Shown here piece by piece: positions 48,403 to 56,351 of a DNA stretch of 56,782 nucleotides. The stretch is from assembly GCA_900547445.1 (NCBI GenBank), contig URGJ01000009.1, positions 1 to 56,782 on the forward strand, given 5' to 3'. The position numbers and the translations under genes are program-made. The notes under the pieces are model-generated. The model was not told the DNA's origin. It saw only the letters and a list, made by a program, of their open reading frames with translations, and did no database searches. Origin of the DNA: an uncultured Oscillospiraceae bacterium (lineage in GTDB: Bacteria; Bacillota; Clostridia; Oscillospirales; Acutalibacteraceae). Each line of letters opens with the position of its first letter. Within the stretch, counting starts at the first letter, position 1.

Positions 48403-49220
48403 TTACTGTATTGAATTGAAATAATTAACTATTCCTCTTGTTATTGCCTTGGCCTTTTCGGTATTTTTAGCGTCACTGATAATATTGCCATAATCAAATG
48501 AGTTGGAAATATAACCGTTTTCGGTAAGCACGACCGGGCAGTTTGTGGTACGGCACATATAGTAATAGTGCCATTTAAGATTGAACGGCTCAAAGGATTT
48601 ATGACGCTTTTGATAAATGGAAGTACCTGTTTTGCAAATAATTTTGCCCGAGGTAAAGGTTTCGCTTTTTCCGTTGTGGGTGGCTTTAAAAGTGATTTTC
48701 CCGAGATTTATATCCTGAGCGTTATCGGAGGGCAAACGGAAAACACCGTTGTAGGGGGACAAATTCGCCGTCCTGTTGCTGTGTATTCTCGCGGGTTAGA
48801 TTTACTGTATTGCCGTTCAAGCTTGCGCTTACCGTGCTGCCGTTTCTCGCAGAAACATTTACGACAAGGGTAGAGCCGCTAGGATATGTCTGCGCGCCCG
48901 AGGGGGAAAAACTGTTAATTATAACGTATCTGTATGATACCGTATATGTTTTGGTTTCGCCTTTATGGGTGAAGCTAAAGGTATTTTTACCGACCTTAAC
49001 TTTTGTTTAGAGAAGATATTACAAGCCTTATTCCGTTGTCGGCAGGCTCTGCTATGGAAATCGGCTCTTCGGAGGATGCGGGAATCGGCACAGATGAGGG
49101 AGCGGAGTTGCTTAATTCTTCTATAGCTTTATTAGAGCGGCAGGAGCAAAGCAGCAACGCAGAGATGAGTGTTATCAAAACTGAGTAATACAGTAAAGGC
49201 TTTTTAGTGAGGAATTTCAT
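48403..49220 (-). pseudogene. Broken N-acetylmuramoyl-L-alanine amidase lipoprotein gene
   Basis: Three frames carry one gene. Frame A (49220 to about 48996) gives a lipoprotein signal (LLLCSC lipobox) and a linker. Frame B (about 49005-48765) continues VKVGKNTFSFTHKGETKTYTV... through LNGNTVNLTRENTQQQDGEFVP. Frame C (48762-48403) continues SPYNGVFRLPSDNAQ... and ends with the amidase_3 C-terminal motif CPVVLTENGYISN and ITRGIVNYF. So there are two frameshifts (near 49000 and, at a C-run, near 48760), and the N-terminal half of the catalytic domain with its zinc ligands is missing between KIICKTGTS and the ENGY motif. It cannot be active. Confidence 0.8.
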
Positions 49221-49318
49221 TGCTGCTCCTTTTTAATATTATGTATTCCAATTTTATTGTTCCTTTGATATAATATGAATCGTAAGGTGAAATATATTAT
49301 ATAAAATCAGCACGTATT

Positions 49319-49347
49319 TTGCAAGATATAAGCGAAAAATGTAATAT
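49319..49347 (+). promoter_or_regulatory. Promoter of thiN
   Basis: TTGCAA, 17 bp, TAATAT, ending 33 bp before the start codon; no room for a TPP riboswitch after it. Confidence 0.7.
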
Positions 49348-49380
49348 ACTGTAATATCTTAGCAAAAGGAGGACGTAAGT

Positions 49381-50022
49381 TTGAAAATCTGTTATATTTT
49401 CGGAGCCGGAGACGGCTTTCCAAAAGAGTTTAAAAGACAGCCGGACGACCTTGTTATTGCAGCGGACGGAGGCATAATCCAACTTAATAAACTGGGGTGC
49501 GAGCCGGATATTGCCCTGGGAGATTTCGATTCCTTAGGCTTTATTCCCGAGTGTAGGGAAGTAATTAAGCACCCTGTGATGAAAAATGATACAGATATGA
49601 TGCTTGCCGTAAAAACAGGCTTTGAGCGCGGATGTAATCGCTTTATGCTGTACGGCGGCGCGGGCGGCAGACCTGACCACACCTTTGCAAATATCCAGAC
49701 GCTGGCATATATAGCCGAACGCGGCGGCGCAGGTTTTCTTGATTCAAGCGGCTTTACGGCGACGGTGATAAAAAACGGAGGTCTGAGGTTTTCAAAGCGC
49801 GCGAGAGGTACTGTGTCGGTTTTCGCGCTTAGCGAACGGGTTGATAAGGTGTCGTTAAAAGGACTTCTTTATCCGATTGAAAACGAGTGTATTTCTTATG
49901 ACTTTCCTCTCGGAGTAAGCAACGAGTTTACCGACGAGGAAGCGGAGATTAAAATCAGCGGAGGCACAGCGCTTGTTATATGGCAGGGAAACGCCCAATG
50001 CGTGACGGATATTATATGTTGA
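49381..50022 (+). CDS. thiN: Thiamine pyrophosphokinase
   Basis: 213 residues. Converts thiamine to thiamine pyrophosphate. N-terminal catalytic domain: DLVIAADGGIIQLNKLGCEPDIALGDFDSLG (split across 21-51), HPVMKNDTDMMLAVKTGFERG and YGGAGGRPDHTFANIQTL are the TPK signatures; C-terminal beta-domain with GVSNEFTDEEAEI. TTG start behind AGGAGG. In Bacillus thiN lies in the prpC-spoVM run; here it is separated by about 38 kb and stands before the sigma factor gene. Confidence 0.93.
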   Translation: MKICYIFGAGDGFPKEFKRQPDDLVIAADGGIIQLNKLGCEPDIALGDFDSLGFIPECREVIKHPVMKNDTDMMLAVKTGFERGCNRFMLYGGAGGRPDHTFANIQTLAYIAERGGAGFLDSSGFTATVIKNGGLRFSKRARGTVSVFALSERVDKVSLKGLLYPIENECISYDFPLGVSNEFTDEEAEIKISGGTALVIWQGNAQCVTDIIC

Positions 50023-50112
50023 CGATTATCACAGAAAAAAGCAAATTACTAACCAAAAATGCACGAGAAATTTCACATTTTGTTAAAAAAATTAAAAAAA
50101 ATATTTTTTTGC

Positions 50113-50141
50113 TTGACTTTTCCTATAAAATAATGTATCAT
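50113..50141 (+). promoter_or_regulatory. Promoter of the sigma-H-like gene
   Basis: TTGACT, 17 bp, TATCAT, 31 bp before the ATG, preceded by an A/T-rich tract. Confidence 0.7.
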
Positions 50142-50172
50142 TGTTAGCAAGAAACACTATTGTGGGGTCGTA

Positions 50173-50739
50173 ATGAGTATAGATTTTGTCGAAAATTACG
50201 AAAAAATGTCAGACGAGGAAATTATAACTCATATAAATAACGGTGATTTCGAGCTTTTGCAGATTATCATTTCCCGCTATCTTCCGCTTATTCATTACTA
50301 TGTTAATCTTTACTGTTCCGAAATGGAGCGGGAGGACGCGGTTCAGGAAGCAACCTATGCGTTGTATTCGGCTGTTAAAAATTTTGACCTTGAAAAATCC
50401 TCATTTTCGACCTTTGCCTCGCTTTGTATAAAACGTTCGGTACTATCTACGCATAAGCAGTCAACGCGGCGTAAAATTATACCGGACGAGCTGTTATCGC
50501 CGATTGATGAGGCTGAAATTACCGATTCAAACAGTCCGGAAAAAATTTTTTTTGAAAAGGAAAGCTACAAGAACCTTACAAATAGCATAAAACTTGAGCT
50601 TTCCGGGCTTGAATACAGCGTTTTACAGCTTTTTCTTGAGGGAAATAAGTACATAGATATAGCAAAGCGGCTGTCGATTAGCGAAAAATCCGTAAATAAC
50701 GCGCTTTTACGGATAAGAAAAAAATTAAAGAACAAATAA
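50173..50739 (+). CDS. sigH: Sigma-70 family factor, sigma-H-like
   Basis: 188 residues. Region 2 (about 13-90; DEEIITHINNGDFELLQIIISRYLPLI, DAVQEATYALYSAVKNFD, FSTFASLCIKRSVLSTHKQSTRRK, each a close counterpart of Bacillus SigH) and region 4 (about 135-188; LSGLEYSVLQLFLEGNKYIDIAKRLSISEKSVNNALLRIRKKL). Sigma-H drives the transition to sporulation. It is some 30 residues shorter than Bacillus SigH, in the linker. A 0A-box-like TGTCGAA lies just inside the gene, and spo0A is 700 bp downstream. Confidence 0.85.
   Translation: MSIDFVENYEKMSDEEIITHINNGDFELLQIIISRYLPLIHYYVNLYCSEMEREDAVQEATYALYSAVKNFDLEKSSFSTFASLCIKRSVLSTHKQSTRRKIIPDELLSPIDEAEITDSNSPEKIFFEKESYKNLTNSIKLELSGLEYSVLQLFLEGNKYIDIAKRLSISEKSVNNALLRIRKKLKNK
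50187..50193 (+). promoter_or_regulatory. 0A-box-like site inside the sigma-H-like gene
   Basis: TGTCGAA within TTTTGTCGAAAAT, about 46 bp downstream of the -10 box, codons 5-7. It matches the Spo0A target core. Because it also encodes protein, it could be chance; alone the evidence is modest. Confidence 0.4.
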
Positions 50740-50762
50740 GCGCCTTTTTGGCGTATATATAT

Positions 50763-50827
50763 GCCCATGTAGCTTAAACCAGCAGAGCGTTGAAACCAAA
50801 GATGTCGGTGCGATTCCGTCCGGGGCT
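50763..50827 (+). ncRNA. tRNA-like element in the zinc-ribbon gene leader
   Basis: About 65 nt that read like a shortened tRNA: GCCC at the 5' end pairs with GGGC at the 3' end, then TAGCTT-AAACCAGCA-GAGC looks like positions 8-25 with a D-arm, and GTCGG-TGCGATT-CCGTC like a T-arm with its T-loop. The middle (TTGAAACCAAAGAT) is too short for a normal anticodon arm, and no CCA is encoded. It is not a working tRNA. It could be a degenerate tRNA or a tRNA-like regulatory fold; it ends 27 nt before the zinc-ribbon ATG. Confidence 0.5.
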
Positions 50828-50854
50828 AAAAAACAACCGAGAGAGGTAGAAGAA

Positions 50855-51142
50855 ATGTTTGAAGACAAGACATTAGTTTGCAAAGATTGCGGCGAGGAGT
50901 TCGTATTCACTGCAAGAGAACAGGAGTTTTACGAATCCAAGGGCTTTGTAAACGAACCGCAGCGCTGTAAACCTTGCCGTGACAAGCGTAAGAATGCGGG
51001 CAGAGCTCCGAGAGAGATGCACGAGGCAGTTTGCGCCGCTTGCGGAGGAGTAGCTAAGGTTCCGTTTATACCCAGAGACGACCGTCCGGTATATTGCAGT
51101 GAGTGCTTCGCAAAGATGAAAGAAGAAGCAAAAGAAGAATAA
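50855..51142 (+). CDS. Zinc-ribbon protein with four CxxC motifs
   Basis: 95 residues. Four CxxC pairs: LVCKDCGEEF, RCKPCRDKR, VCAACGGVAK and YCSECFAKM, forming two zinc ribbons, with a conserved basic middle (RDKRKNAGRAPREMHEA) and an acidic tail. Such proteins are frequent in clostridia and are annotated only as zinc-ribbon domain proteins. RNA or ribosome binding is possible but unproved. AGAGAGG precedes the ATG; a tRNA-like element lies in its leader and a strong terminator follows. Confidence 0.88.
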   Translation: MFEDKTLVCKDCGEEFVFTAREQEFYESKGFVNEPQRCKPCRDKRKNAGRAPREMHEAVCAACGGVAKVPFIPRDDRPVYCSECFAKMKEEAKEE

Positions 51143-51156
51143 ATTTGACGTATGAA

Positions 51157-51198
51157 AATACCGCGGACTTTTTTTAAGAAGGTCTGCGGTATTTTTTG
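51157..51198 (+). terminator. Terminator of the zinc-ribbon gene
   Basis: 12-bp stem AATACCGCGGAC / GTCTGCGGTATT (one G-U) followed by a T-run. Confidence 0.9.
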
Positions 51199-51284
51199 TG
51201 TCTTAAAATTCAGCGGGTCAATAAGGCATAAAAATCTGTCTTTGAAAATAATAATATAAAAGCAGGAAACAAGTATTTATTGGG

Positions 51285-51313
51285 TGTCGAAAAATGGTCA
51301 GATTTGTTATAAT
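51285..51313 (+). promoter_or_regulatory. Spo0A-box promoter of spo0A (distal)
   Basis: TGTCGAA (51285-51291), the core 0A box, lies exactly where the -35 should be for an extended -10 TGTTATAAT (TATAAT at 51308-51313). A 0A box across the -35 is the arrangement of Spo0A-activated promoters, so this could be a positive feedback promoter. Confidence 0.6.
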
Positions 51314-51355
51314 ATACAATTATTGTAAATATTTACACTTCTTTTGTATTTTCGC

Positions 51356-51384
51356 TTGCAATTATCGCAAAAATGTGGTAATAT
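51356..51384 (+). promoter_or_regulatory. Sigma-A-type promoter of spo0A (proximal)
   Basis: TTGCAA, 17 bp, TAATAT, 32 bp before the spo0A ATG. Confidence 0.65.
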
Positions 51385-51416
51385 ATGTAAAAAATAATAC
51401 TGGAGGCAGAAAATTG

Positions 51417-52193
51417 ATGAGAAAAAAGCTAAAAATTGTGATTGCTGACGATTCCACAGAATTAGGGCAGAATTGTTCGAAAGCGCTCAAAGGATACGGA
51501 ATGGAGGTTGTTTTATGTCAAAAGGACGGACAGCAGGTGCTCAATACCGTCAAATCGCAGAAGCCCGACGTGGTTTTGGCAGATGTATTTATGCCGAATC
51601 TTGATATAATAGGCGTCTTGAACGGAATTAAAGATATGGACGGAAAGGAGCGTCCTATGGTTATGGCAATGTCGAGTTTTGATAATCAAAGGCTTGAAAA
51701 GGAAACGCTTGACGCGGGCGCGAGCTATTACTTTTTAAAGCCGTTTGATATCAACACTATGGCGGAGCGCATAATACAGCTTTCAGGCTGGAAAAACGAG
51801 ATTTCGCCTGTTGTAGTAAAAGACAATGTTGTGACCGACCCGGAGCTTGAGCTCATGGTCACCGAGATTATTCACCAAATCGGCGTTCCCGCACATATTA
51901 AGGGCTATCATTATTTAAGGGAAGCAATTATTCTTTCAATAAAAAACAGCGAAATAATTAATTCTGTCACAAAGCTCTTATACCCTACGGTCGCGAAAAC
52001 CTATGGCACAACCTCCTCGCGTGTTGAGCGTGCGATACGCCACGCAATTGAGGTGGCTTGGGACAGGGGGGACATTGACGTTTTAAATTCCTATTTCGGT
52101 TATACAATTCAGAACGACCGCGGAAAGCCTACAAACAGCGAGTTTATCGCGATGATAAGCGATAAATTAAGGCTGAGACTTAAAATAAGCTGA
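51417..52193 (+). CDS. spo0A: Sporulation master regulator Spo0A
   Basis: 258 residues. Receiver domain (about 1-125): acidic pair in IVIADDSTE, phospho-acceptor Asp in VVLADVFMPN (about 55) and the Lys of YFLKPF. The C-terminal DNA-binding effector domain is unmistakable: HQIGVPAHIKGYHYLREAI, LLYPTVAKTYGTTSSRVERAIRHAIEVAWDRG. It binds TGTCGAA boxes and commits cells to sporulation. The frame is open 123 bases upstream; GGAGG decides for ATG 51417. SpoIVB, its usual neighbour, is not adjacent. Confidence 0.96.
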   Translation: MRKKLKIVIADDSTELGQNCSKALKGYGMEVVLCQKDGQQVLNTVKSQKPDVVLADVFMPNLDIIGVLNGIKDMDGKERPMVMAMSSFDNQRLEKETLDAGASYYFLKPFDINTMAERIIQLSGWKNEISPVVVKDNVVTDPELELMVTEIIHQIGVPAHIKGYHYLREAIILSIKNSEIINSVTKLLYPTVAKTYGTTSSRVERAIRHAIEVAWDRGDIDVLNSYFGYTIQNDRGKPTNSEFIAMISDKLRLRLKIS

Positions 52194-52234
52194 CATTTTA
52201 CATAAATAAAAGGGGCGGCGTACCGTCCCTCTTC

Positions 52235-53005
52235 CTATTCAATAAAAAATTTCATAATAATCATCGCCGCGCCGAGGGTCGCTAAAACTATTCCCGTGAC
52301 AAGATTAAGCTTGCGGGCGGAGGCCTTATTGGCAAAAACAGCCGAAATCCGCGCGCCTATAAGGGTGAAAACCACGCAGCAGATAAGCGCAGTCATATCG
52401 GGCAGAGAGTCGATAGCGAAGTGCGATACAGCGCCTGTAAGCGCGGTAAAGGTCATAATAAATACGCTTGTTCCCACGGCGGTTTTAAGCTTGTAGCCTA
52501 ATACACTTGTTAAAATAAGCAGCATCATCATACCGCCGCCCGCGCCTATAAAACCGCAGATACTGCCTATTACAGTTCCGCAGATAAGCGACTGTATAAC
52601 CGCCTGTCTGCGGGTTTTATTTGTCACTTTGTCCTTTTCGGTCATAACCGGCTTAAAGATAAAACGAAGTCCCAAAATAAAGGTCATAACAACCGAAAAC
52701 CCGCCCATTGTGGAATTAGGTACAAGCGAGGCTAAAAAGCTGCCGATAACCGTGAAAACAAGGGTGGCAAACAGCATTACGATCCCGTTTTTAATGTCGA
52801 TATTTTTATTTTTGGCGTATGTGTAGGAAGACACCGCCGAGGCAAGCACATCTGACGCGAGGGCGATACCGACCGCCTCATACGCATCAAAATGCAGAAA
52901 GGTTATAAGCATAGGGGAGATAACCGCCGCGGCGGAAAGCCCCGCAAGACCCGTGCCTATTCCGGCTCCCAAGCCCGCAATTAAATAAATTATGAATTTT
53001 AGCAT
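52235..53005 (-). CDS. TSUP/TauE-SafE family transporter
   Basis: 256 residues, about eight hydrophobic helices in two repeats; GIGTGLAGLSAAAVISPMLITFL (split) near the N-terminus and GSICGFIGAGGGMMMLLILT in the middle are the repeat signatures of the sulfite/organosulfonate exporter family. It may move sulfite, sulfoacetate or related anions. Divergent from the MarR gene 96 bp away, which may regulate it. Confidence 0.88.
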   Translation of the reverse strand: MLKFIIYLIAGLGAGIGTGLAGLSAAAVISPMLITFLHFDAYEAVGIALASDVLASAVSSYTYAKNKNIDIKNGIVMLFATLVFTVIGSFLASLVPNSTMGGFSVVMTFILGLRFIFKPVMTEKDKVTNKTRRQAVIQSLICGTVIGSICGFIGAGGGMMMLLILTSVLGYKLKTAVGTSVFIMTFTALTGAVSHFAIDSLPDMTALICCVVFTLIGARISAVFANKASARKLNLVTGIVLATLGAAMIIMKFFIE

Positions 53006-53101
53006 TTACAAACACTCCTAAAAAAGGTAAAATATAAAGAGTATAAAACAAAGTTTACACAGAAACTAATTTGTTGTCAATAGCGGGAGTGAAAAATTTT
53101 T

Positions 53102-53536
53102 ATGAACAATACGGGAATAACAAAATTTTTAAAGACTCAAAAGGCAATTGCCGATTCTTATTCCGAGGCGATAGAATCTGCGGCGAAGCGTTCGGGCATT
53201 ACAAAGCAGGAGGCGGATGTGCTGGTGTTCTTTTTTAATAATCCTGATTATACACTTGCTTCCGACGCCGTTAAAATGCGCGGATTTTCAAAGGCATATG
53301 CCTCTAAAGCGATTGAACAGCTTTTGGATAACGGACTTATTGAAATAACCTGTGACGACGAAGACCGCCGTATGCAGCGCATTAAAATTACGGGAAAGGG
53401 CGGAATAATCGCAAAATCGGTTAGTATGGCTCAGCAAAAATTTTATGAGCGATTAGTCGGCGATTTAACCCCCGAGGAGCGGTTTATACTTGATAATATA
53501 TTCAATAAAATATATAAAACTCTGGAAAATAATTGA
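53102..53536 (+). CDS. MarR-family transcriptional regulator
   Basis: 144 residues with a winged helix-turn-helix: GITKQEADVLVFFFNNPDYTLASDAVKMRGFSKAYASKAIEQLLDNGLIEITCDDEDRRMQRIKITGKG (split across 34-102); the DxRxxxxxLT wing is present as DRRMQRIKIT. Effector unknown. It is divergent from the TSUP transporter gene, a common regulator-target layout. Confidence 0.88.
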   Translation: MNNTGITKFLKTQKAIADSYSEAIESAAKRSGITKQEADVLVFFFNNPDYTLASDAVKMRGFSKAYASKAIEQLLDNGLIEITCDDEDRRMQRIKITGKGGIIAKSVSMAQQKFYERLVGDLTPEERFILDNIFNKIYKTLENN

Positions 53537-53593
53537 TTTATTAACAAAAAGTGCGCTAAAATATTAACATAATTTGAATTTTATTTTTCGGTA

Positions 53594-53621
53594 TTGACTT
53601 TTCCTGACTTTGGTGTATAAT
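53594..53621 (+). promoter_or_regulatory. groESL promoter with a heptad direct repeat
   Basis: TTGACT, 16 bp, TATAAT. Across the -35 lies the direct repeat TGACTTT-TCC-TGACTTT (53595-53611), two heptads with a 3-bp gap, the geometry of CtsR operators (on the other strand AAAGTCA-GGA-AAAGTCA). The bases only partly match the CtsR consensus GGTCAAA. No CIRCE element (TTAGCACTC-N9-GAGTGCTAA) is present anywhere upstream. Confidence 0.7.
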
Positions 53622-53698
53622 TAAACTCGCAAACGGGAAAATGCGTTTTATTCAGCGCTTTAAGCTCGCTATTTAAAAAAATTTGGGAGGAATTTTTT

Positions 53699-53983
53699 AT
53701 GAACATTAAGCCGTTGGCTGACAATGTCGTTATCAAGGCGACAGAAGCTGAGGAAACCACAAAAAGCGGTATTGTTCTCACATCTGCCGCTAAGGAAAAG
53801 CCGCAGGTTGCGGTTGTAGTTGCCGTAGGACCCGGAGGAACGGTAGACGGTAAAGAGGTAAAAATGACAGTTAAGGCGGGCGACAAGGTTATCGCCGCTA
53901 AGTATTCGGGAACCGATATCAAGATTGACGGCGAGGAATACACAATTCTTCATCAGTCCGATATTCTGGCAATCGTTGAATAA
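53699..53983 (+). CDS. groES: Co-chaperonin GroES
   Basis: 94 residues: MNIKPLADNVVIKATEAEETTKSGIVLTSAAKEKPQVAVVVAVGPG (split) contains the mobile loop (about 16-32), and YSGTDIKIDGEEYTILHQSDILAIVE is the conserved C-terminal barrel. It caps GroEL. GGGAGG precedes the ATG; groEL follows by 15 bp. Confidence 0.97.
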   Translation: MNIKPLADNVVIKATEAEETTKSGIVLTSAAKEKPQVAVVVAVGPGGTVDGKEVKMTVKAGDKVIAAKYSGTDIKIDGEEYTILHQSDILAIVE

Positions 53984-53998
53984 TAGGAGGGTTTTATA

Positions 53999-55636
53999 AT
54001 GGCAAAGAACGTAATTTTCGGTGAGGACGCCCGCAAGGCGCTTCAGGCAGGCGTCGATAAGTTAGCTGACGCGGTTAAGGTCACATTAGGACCTAAGGGC
54101 AGAAATGTTGTACTTGATAAGCAGTACGGCTCGCCCCTTATCACAAACGACGGCGTTACAATCGCTAAGGAAATCGAGCTTGAGGACCCGTTCGAGAATA
54201 TGGGCGCTCAGCTTGTAAAAGAGGTTTCGGTTAAGACAAACGACGCCGCAGGCGACGGCACAACCACCGCTACCGTTTTGGCTCAGGCTCTTATTAAAGA
54301 GGGTATGAAAAATGTTGCCGCAGGTGCAAATCCGATGGTGGTTAAAAAGGGAATAAAGACCGCCGTAGATACCGCTATCAAGACGGTTGTTGACAATTCT
54401 AAGAAGGTAAGCGGCAACGATGACATCGCGCGTGTTGCCACAATTTCCTCTGGCGATGAGGTTATCGGCAAGCTTATTGCCGAGGCTATGGGCAAGGTAA
54501 CCGCCGACGGCGTTATAACCGTTGAGGAATCCAAGACCGCCGAGACATATTCCGAGGTTGTCGAGGGTATGCAGTTTGACCGCGGTTACATCACTCCTTA
54601 TATGGCTACCGATTCCGACAAGATGGAGGCTGTTCTTGACGACGCCCTCATTCTTATAACCGACAAGAAGATTTCCAACATTCAGGAAATTCTCCCGCTT
54701 CTTGAGCAGATTGTTCAGGCAGGCAAGAAGCTCCTTATAATTGCCGAGGACGTTGAGGGCGAGGCGCTTTCAACCCTTATAGTTAATAAGCTTCGCGGCA
54801 CCTTTACCTGCGTTGCGGTTAAAGCTCCGGGCTTTGGCGACAGACGCAAGGAAATGCTCCGCGATATCGCTATCCTTACAGGCGGCGAAGTTATCTCCGA
54901 GGAGTTAGGTCTTGAACTTAAGGATACCACTATGGAGCAGTTGGGGCGTGCCCGTCAGGTTAAGGTTACAAAGGAAAACACCATTATCGTTGACGGCGCG
55001 GGCGATTCTAAAGCTATTAAGGACAGAATCGGTCAGATAAGAAACGAGATTGCCGCTACAACCTCCGATTTCGACAGGGAAAAGCTTCAGGAAAGACTCG
55101 CAAAGCTCGCCGGCGGTGTTGCTGTTATTAAGGTCGGCGCCGCGACCGAGATTGAAATGAAGGATAAGAAGCTCCGCATAGAGGACGCTCTTTCGGCTAC
55201 AAAAGCGGCCGTTGAAGAGGGTATCGTCGCGGGCGGCGGCGTAGCGTTAATCAACGCTATTCCCGCTGTTAAGGCTCTGCTGGATACCGCTGAAGGCGAC
55301 GAAAAGACGGGCGTAAGCATAGTTCTCAAGGCACTTGAGGCTCCTATCAGACAGATTGCGTTCAACTCGGGTCTTGAAGGCTCCGTTATCATCGATAAGA
55401 TTGTAAACAGCGGCAAGGTCAACTACGGCTTTGACGCCTACAAAGAGGAATATACCGATATGTTAGACGCGGGTATTGTTGACCCGACCAAGGTTACACG
55501 CTCTGCTCTTGAAAACGCCGCTTCTGTAGCTTCAATGGTTCTTACCACCGAGAGCCTTGTAGCCGAGAAGAAGGAAGACAAGGCGGCGGCTAACGCCGCG
55601 GCCGCAGCAGCTGCCGCACAGGGCGGAATGTATTAA
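53999..55636 (+). CDS. groEL: Chaperonin GroEL
   Basis: 545 residues, full length. N-terminal AKNVIFGEDARKALQAGVDKLADAVKVTLGPKGRNVVLDK (split), ATP site NDAAGDGTTTATVLAQ, apical domain, and VEEGIVAGGGVALINA. The C-terminal tail is Ala-rich with a single GGMY end rather than the usual GGM repeats. It folds proteins in an ATP-driven cage with GroES. Confidence 0.98.
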   Translation: MAKNVIFGEDARKALQAGVDKLADAVKVTLGPKGRNVVLDKQYGSPLITNDGVTIAKEIELEDPFENMGAQLVKEVSVKTNDAAGDGTTTATVLAQALIKEGMKNVAAGANPMVVKKGIKTAVDTAIKTVVDNSKKVSGNDDIARVATISSGDEVIGKLIAEAMGKVTADGVITVEESKTAETYSEVVEGMQFDRGYITPYMATDSDKMEAVLDDALILITDKKISNIQEILPLLEQIVQAGKKLLIIAEDVEGEALSTLIVNKLRGTFTCVAVKAPGFGDRRKEMLRDIAILTGGEVISEELGLELKDTTMEQLGRARQVKVTKENTIIVDGAGDSKAIKDRIGQIRNEIAATTSDFDREKLQERLAKLAGGVAVIKVGAATEIEMKDKKLRIEDALSATKAAVEEGIVAGGGVALINAIPAVKALLDTAEGDEKTGVSIVLKALEAPIRQIAFNSGLEGSVIIDKIVNSGKVNYGFDAYKEEYTDMLDAGIVDPTKVTRSALENAASVASMVLTTESLVAEKKEDKAAANAAAAAAAAQGGMY

Positions 55637-55680
55637 TTTCGGTATTCGGTTAATATGCTTTCTTAGTTCGCTAATAAGCC

Positions 55681-55722
55681 AAAAAGCCTCAGTGTGCGGT
55701 TTGCACACCGAGGCTTTTTGCT
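55681..55722. terminator. Bidirectional terminator between groEL and folT
   Basis: AAAAAGCCTC-N-GTGTGC / GCACAC-N-GAGGCTTTTT: a long GC-rich stem with an A-run before and T-run after, so it works in both directions for these convergent genes. Confidence 0.9.
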
Positions 55723-55741
55723 TGGGAGTTGGCGGCACAGT

Positions 55742-56284
55742 TTAGTCTCTGACAATTTCTAAAAACCGAACTTTTAAAATCCTGCGGCGAACTGCGCTTT
55801 TATTGCCGTAAAGGGCATAGGTGAGGACGATTTGTATTACTGTCATAAATATCGCCTGGACAATTCTGCCCGGAATAAGCGCGATAAAGCCCTTACCGTA
55901 GAGTATTGAAATCCAGAGGGAATTAAGAAGTACCGAGCCGAAAATCTGATTGATAAGCACGCTTGCCGTCACCTTTAGGAAGGTGGCGTTTTTTCGTATA
56001 AAAAGCGCGGTGCAAAGCGCGGTAAGTACGGCTGTTAGCGTAAAACCGGGGAAATACGGTCCTGTCGGGAAGATAAGCGCGCCTAAAATATCGGCAATTC
56101 CGGATACCGCCATTGCCCAAGGCACACCCAAGGTTATCGCCGCAAAACCGACGACTATAAATGAAAAACCGAAGCGCTGATTCCACACATTATAGGATAA
56201 AAAACGCTCAAGAATGATTTTAAGCGCAATAAGAAGCGCCGCCGTCACCATTGAAAAAATGTACTGCTTGCCTTTTTTGTTCAT
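55742..56284 (-). CDS. folT: ECF-type folate transporter S component FolT
   Basis: 180 residues, about six membrane helices. The FolT family signature is visible: ALKIILERFLSYNV..QRFGFSFIVVGFAAITLGVPWAMAVSGIADILGALIFPTGPYFPGFTLTA (split across 20-85), and the end LNSLWISILYGKGFIALIPGRIVQ. It binds folates and works with a shared EcfAA'T module encoded elsewhere. The THF riboswitch immediately upstream confirms the substrate. Confidence 0.93.
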   Translation of the reverse strand: MNKKGKQYIFSMVTAALLIALKIILERFLSYNVWNQRFGFSFIVVGFAAITLGVPWAMAVSGIADILGALIFPTGPYFPGFTLTAVLTALCTALFIRKNATFLKVTASVLINQIFGSVLLNSLWISILYGKGFIALIPGRIVQAIFMTVIQIVLTYALYGNKSAVRRRILKVRFLEIVRD

Positions 56285-56329
56285 AAAAAAACCTCCTTAT
56301 TATTACCCGTTTTTACCGATAATAAGGAG
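56285..56329 (-). terminator. Expression platform of the THF riboswitch
   Basis: On the minus strand CTCCTTATTAT / ATAATAAGGAG forms a perfect 11-bp stem followed by G and T7, ending at the folT ATG. The 3' arm is the AAGGAGG ribosome binding site, so the hairpin can both terminate transcription and block translation. Confidence 0.88.
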
Positions 56330-56351
56330 ATAAAATCTACGATATTAGCCG

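Noticed and set aside
48403..48762. Independent 119-residue amidase gene
   Set aside because: It carries only the last part of an amidase catalytic domain and continues an upstream frame, so it belongs to a pseudogene.
49319..49380. TPP riboswitch before thiN
   Set aside because: The leader after the predicted promoter is too short and lacks the CTGAGA and ACCTGA motifs.
50763..50827. Functional tRNA
   Set aside because: Only about 65 nt, no proper anticodon stem-loop, mismatches in the acceptor stem and no CCA.
53540..53698. CIRCE/HrcA operator upstream of groES
   Set aside because: No TTAGCACTC-N9-GAGTGCTAA or close variant is present; only a heptad direct repeat is seen.
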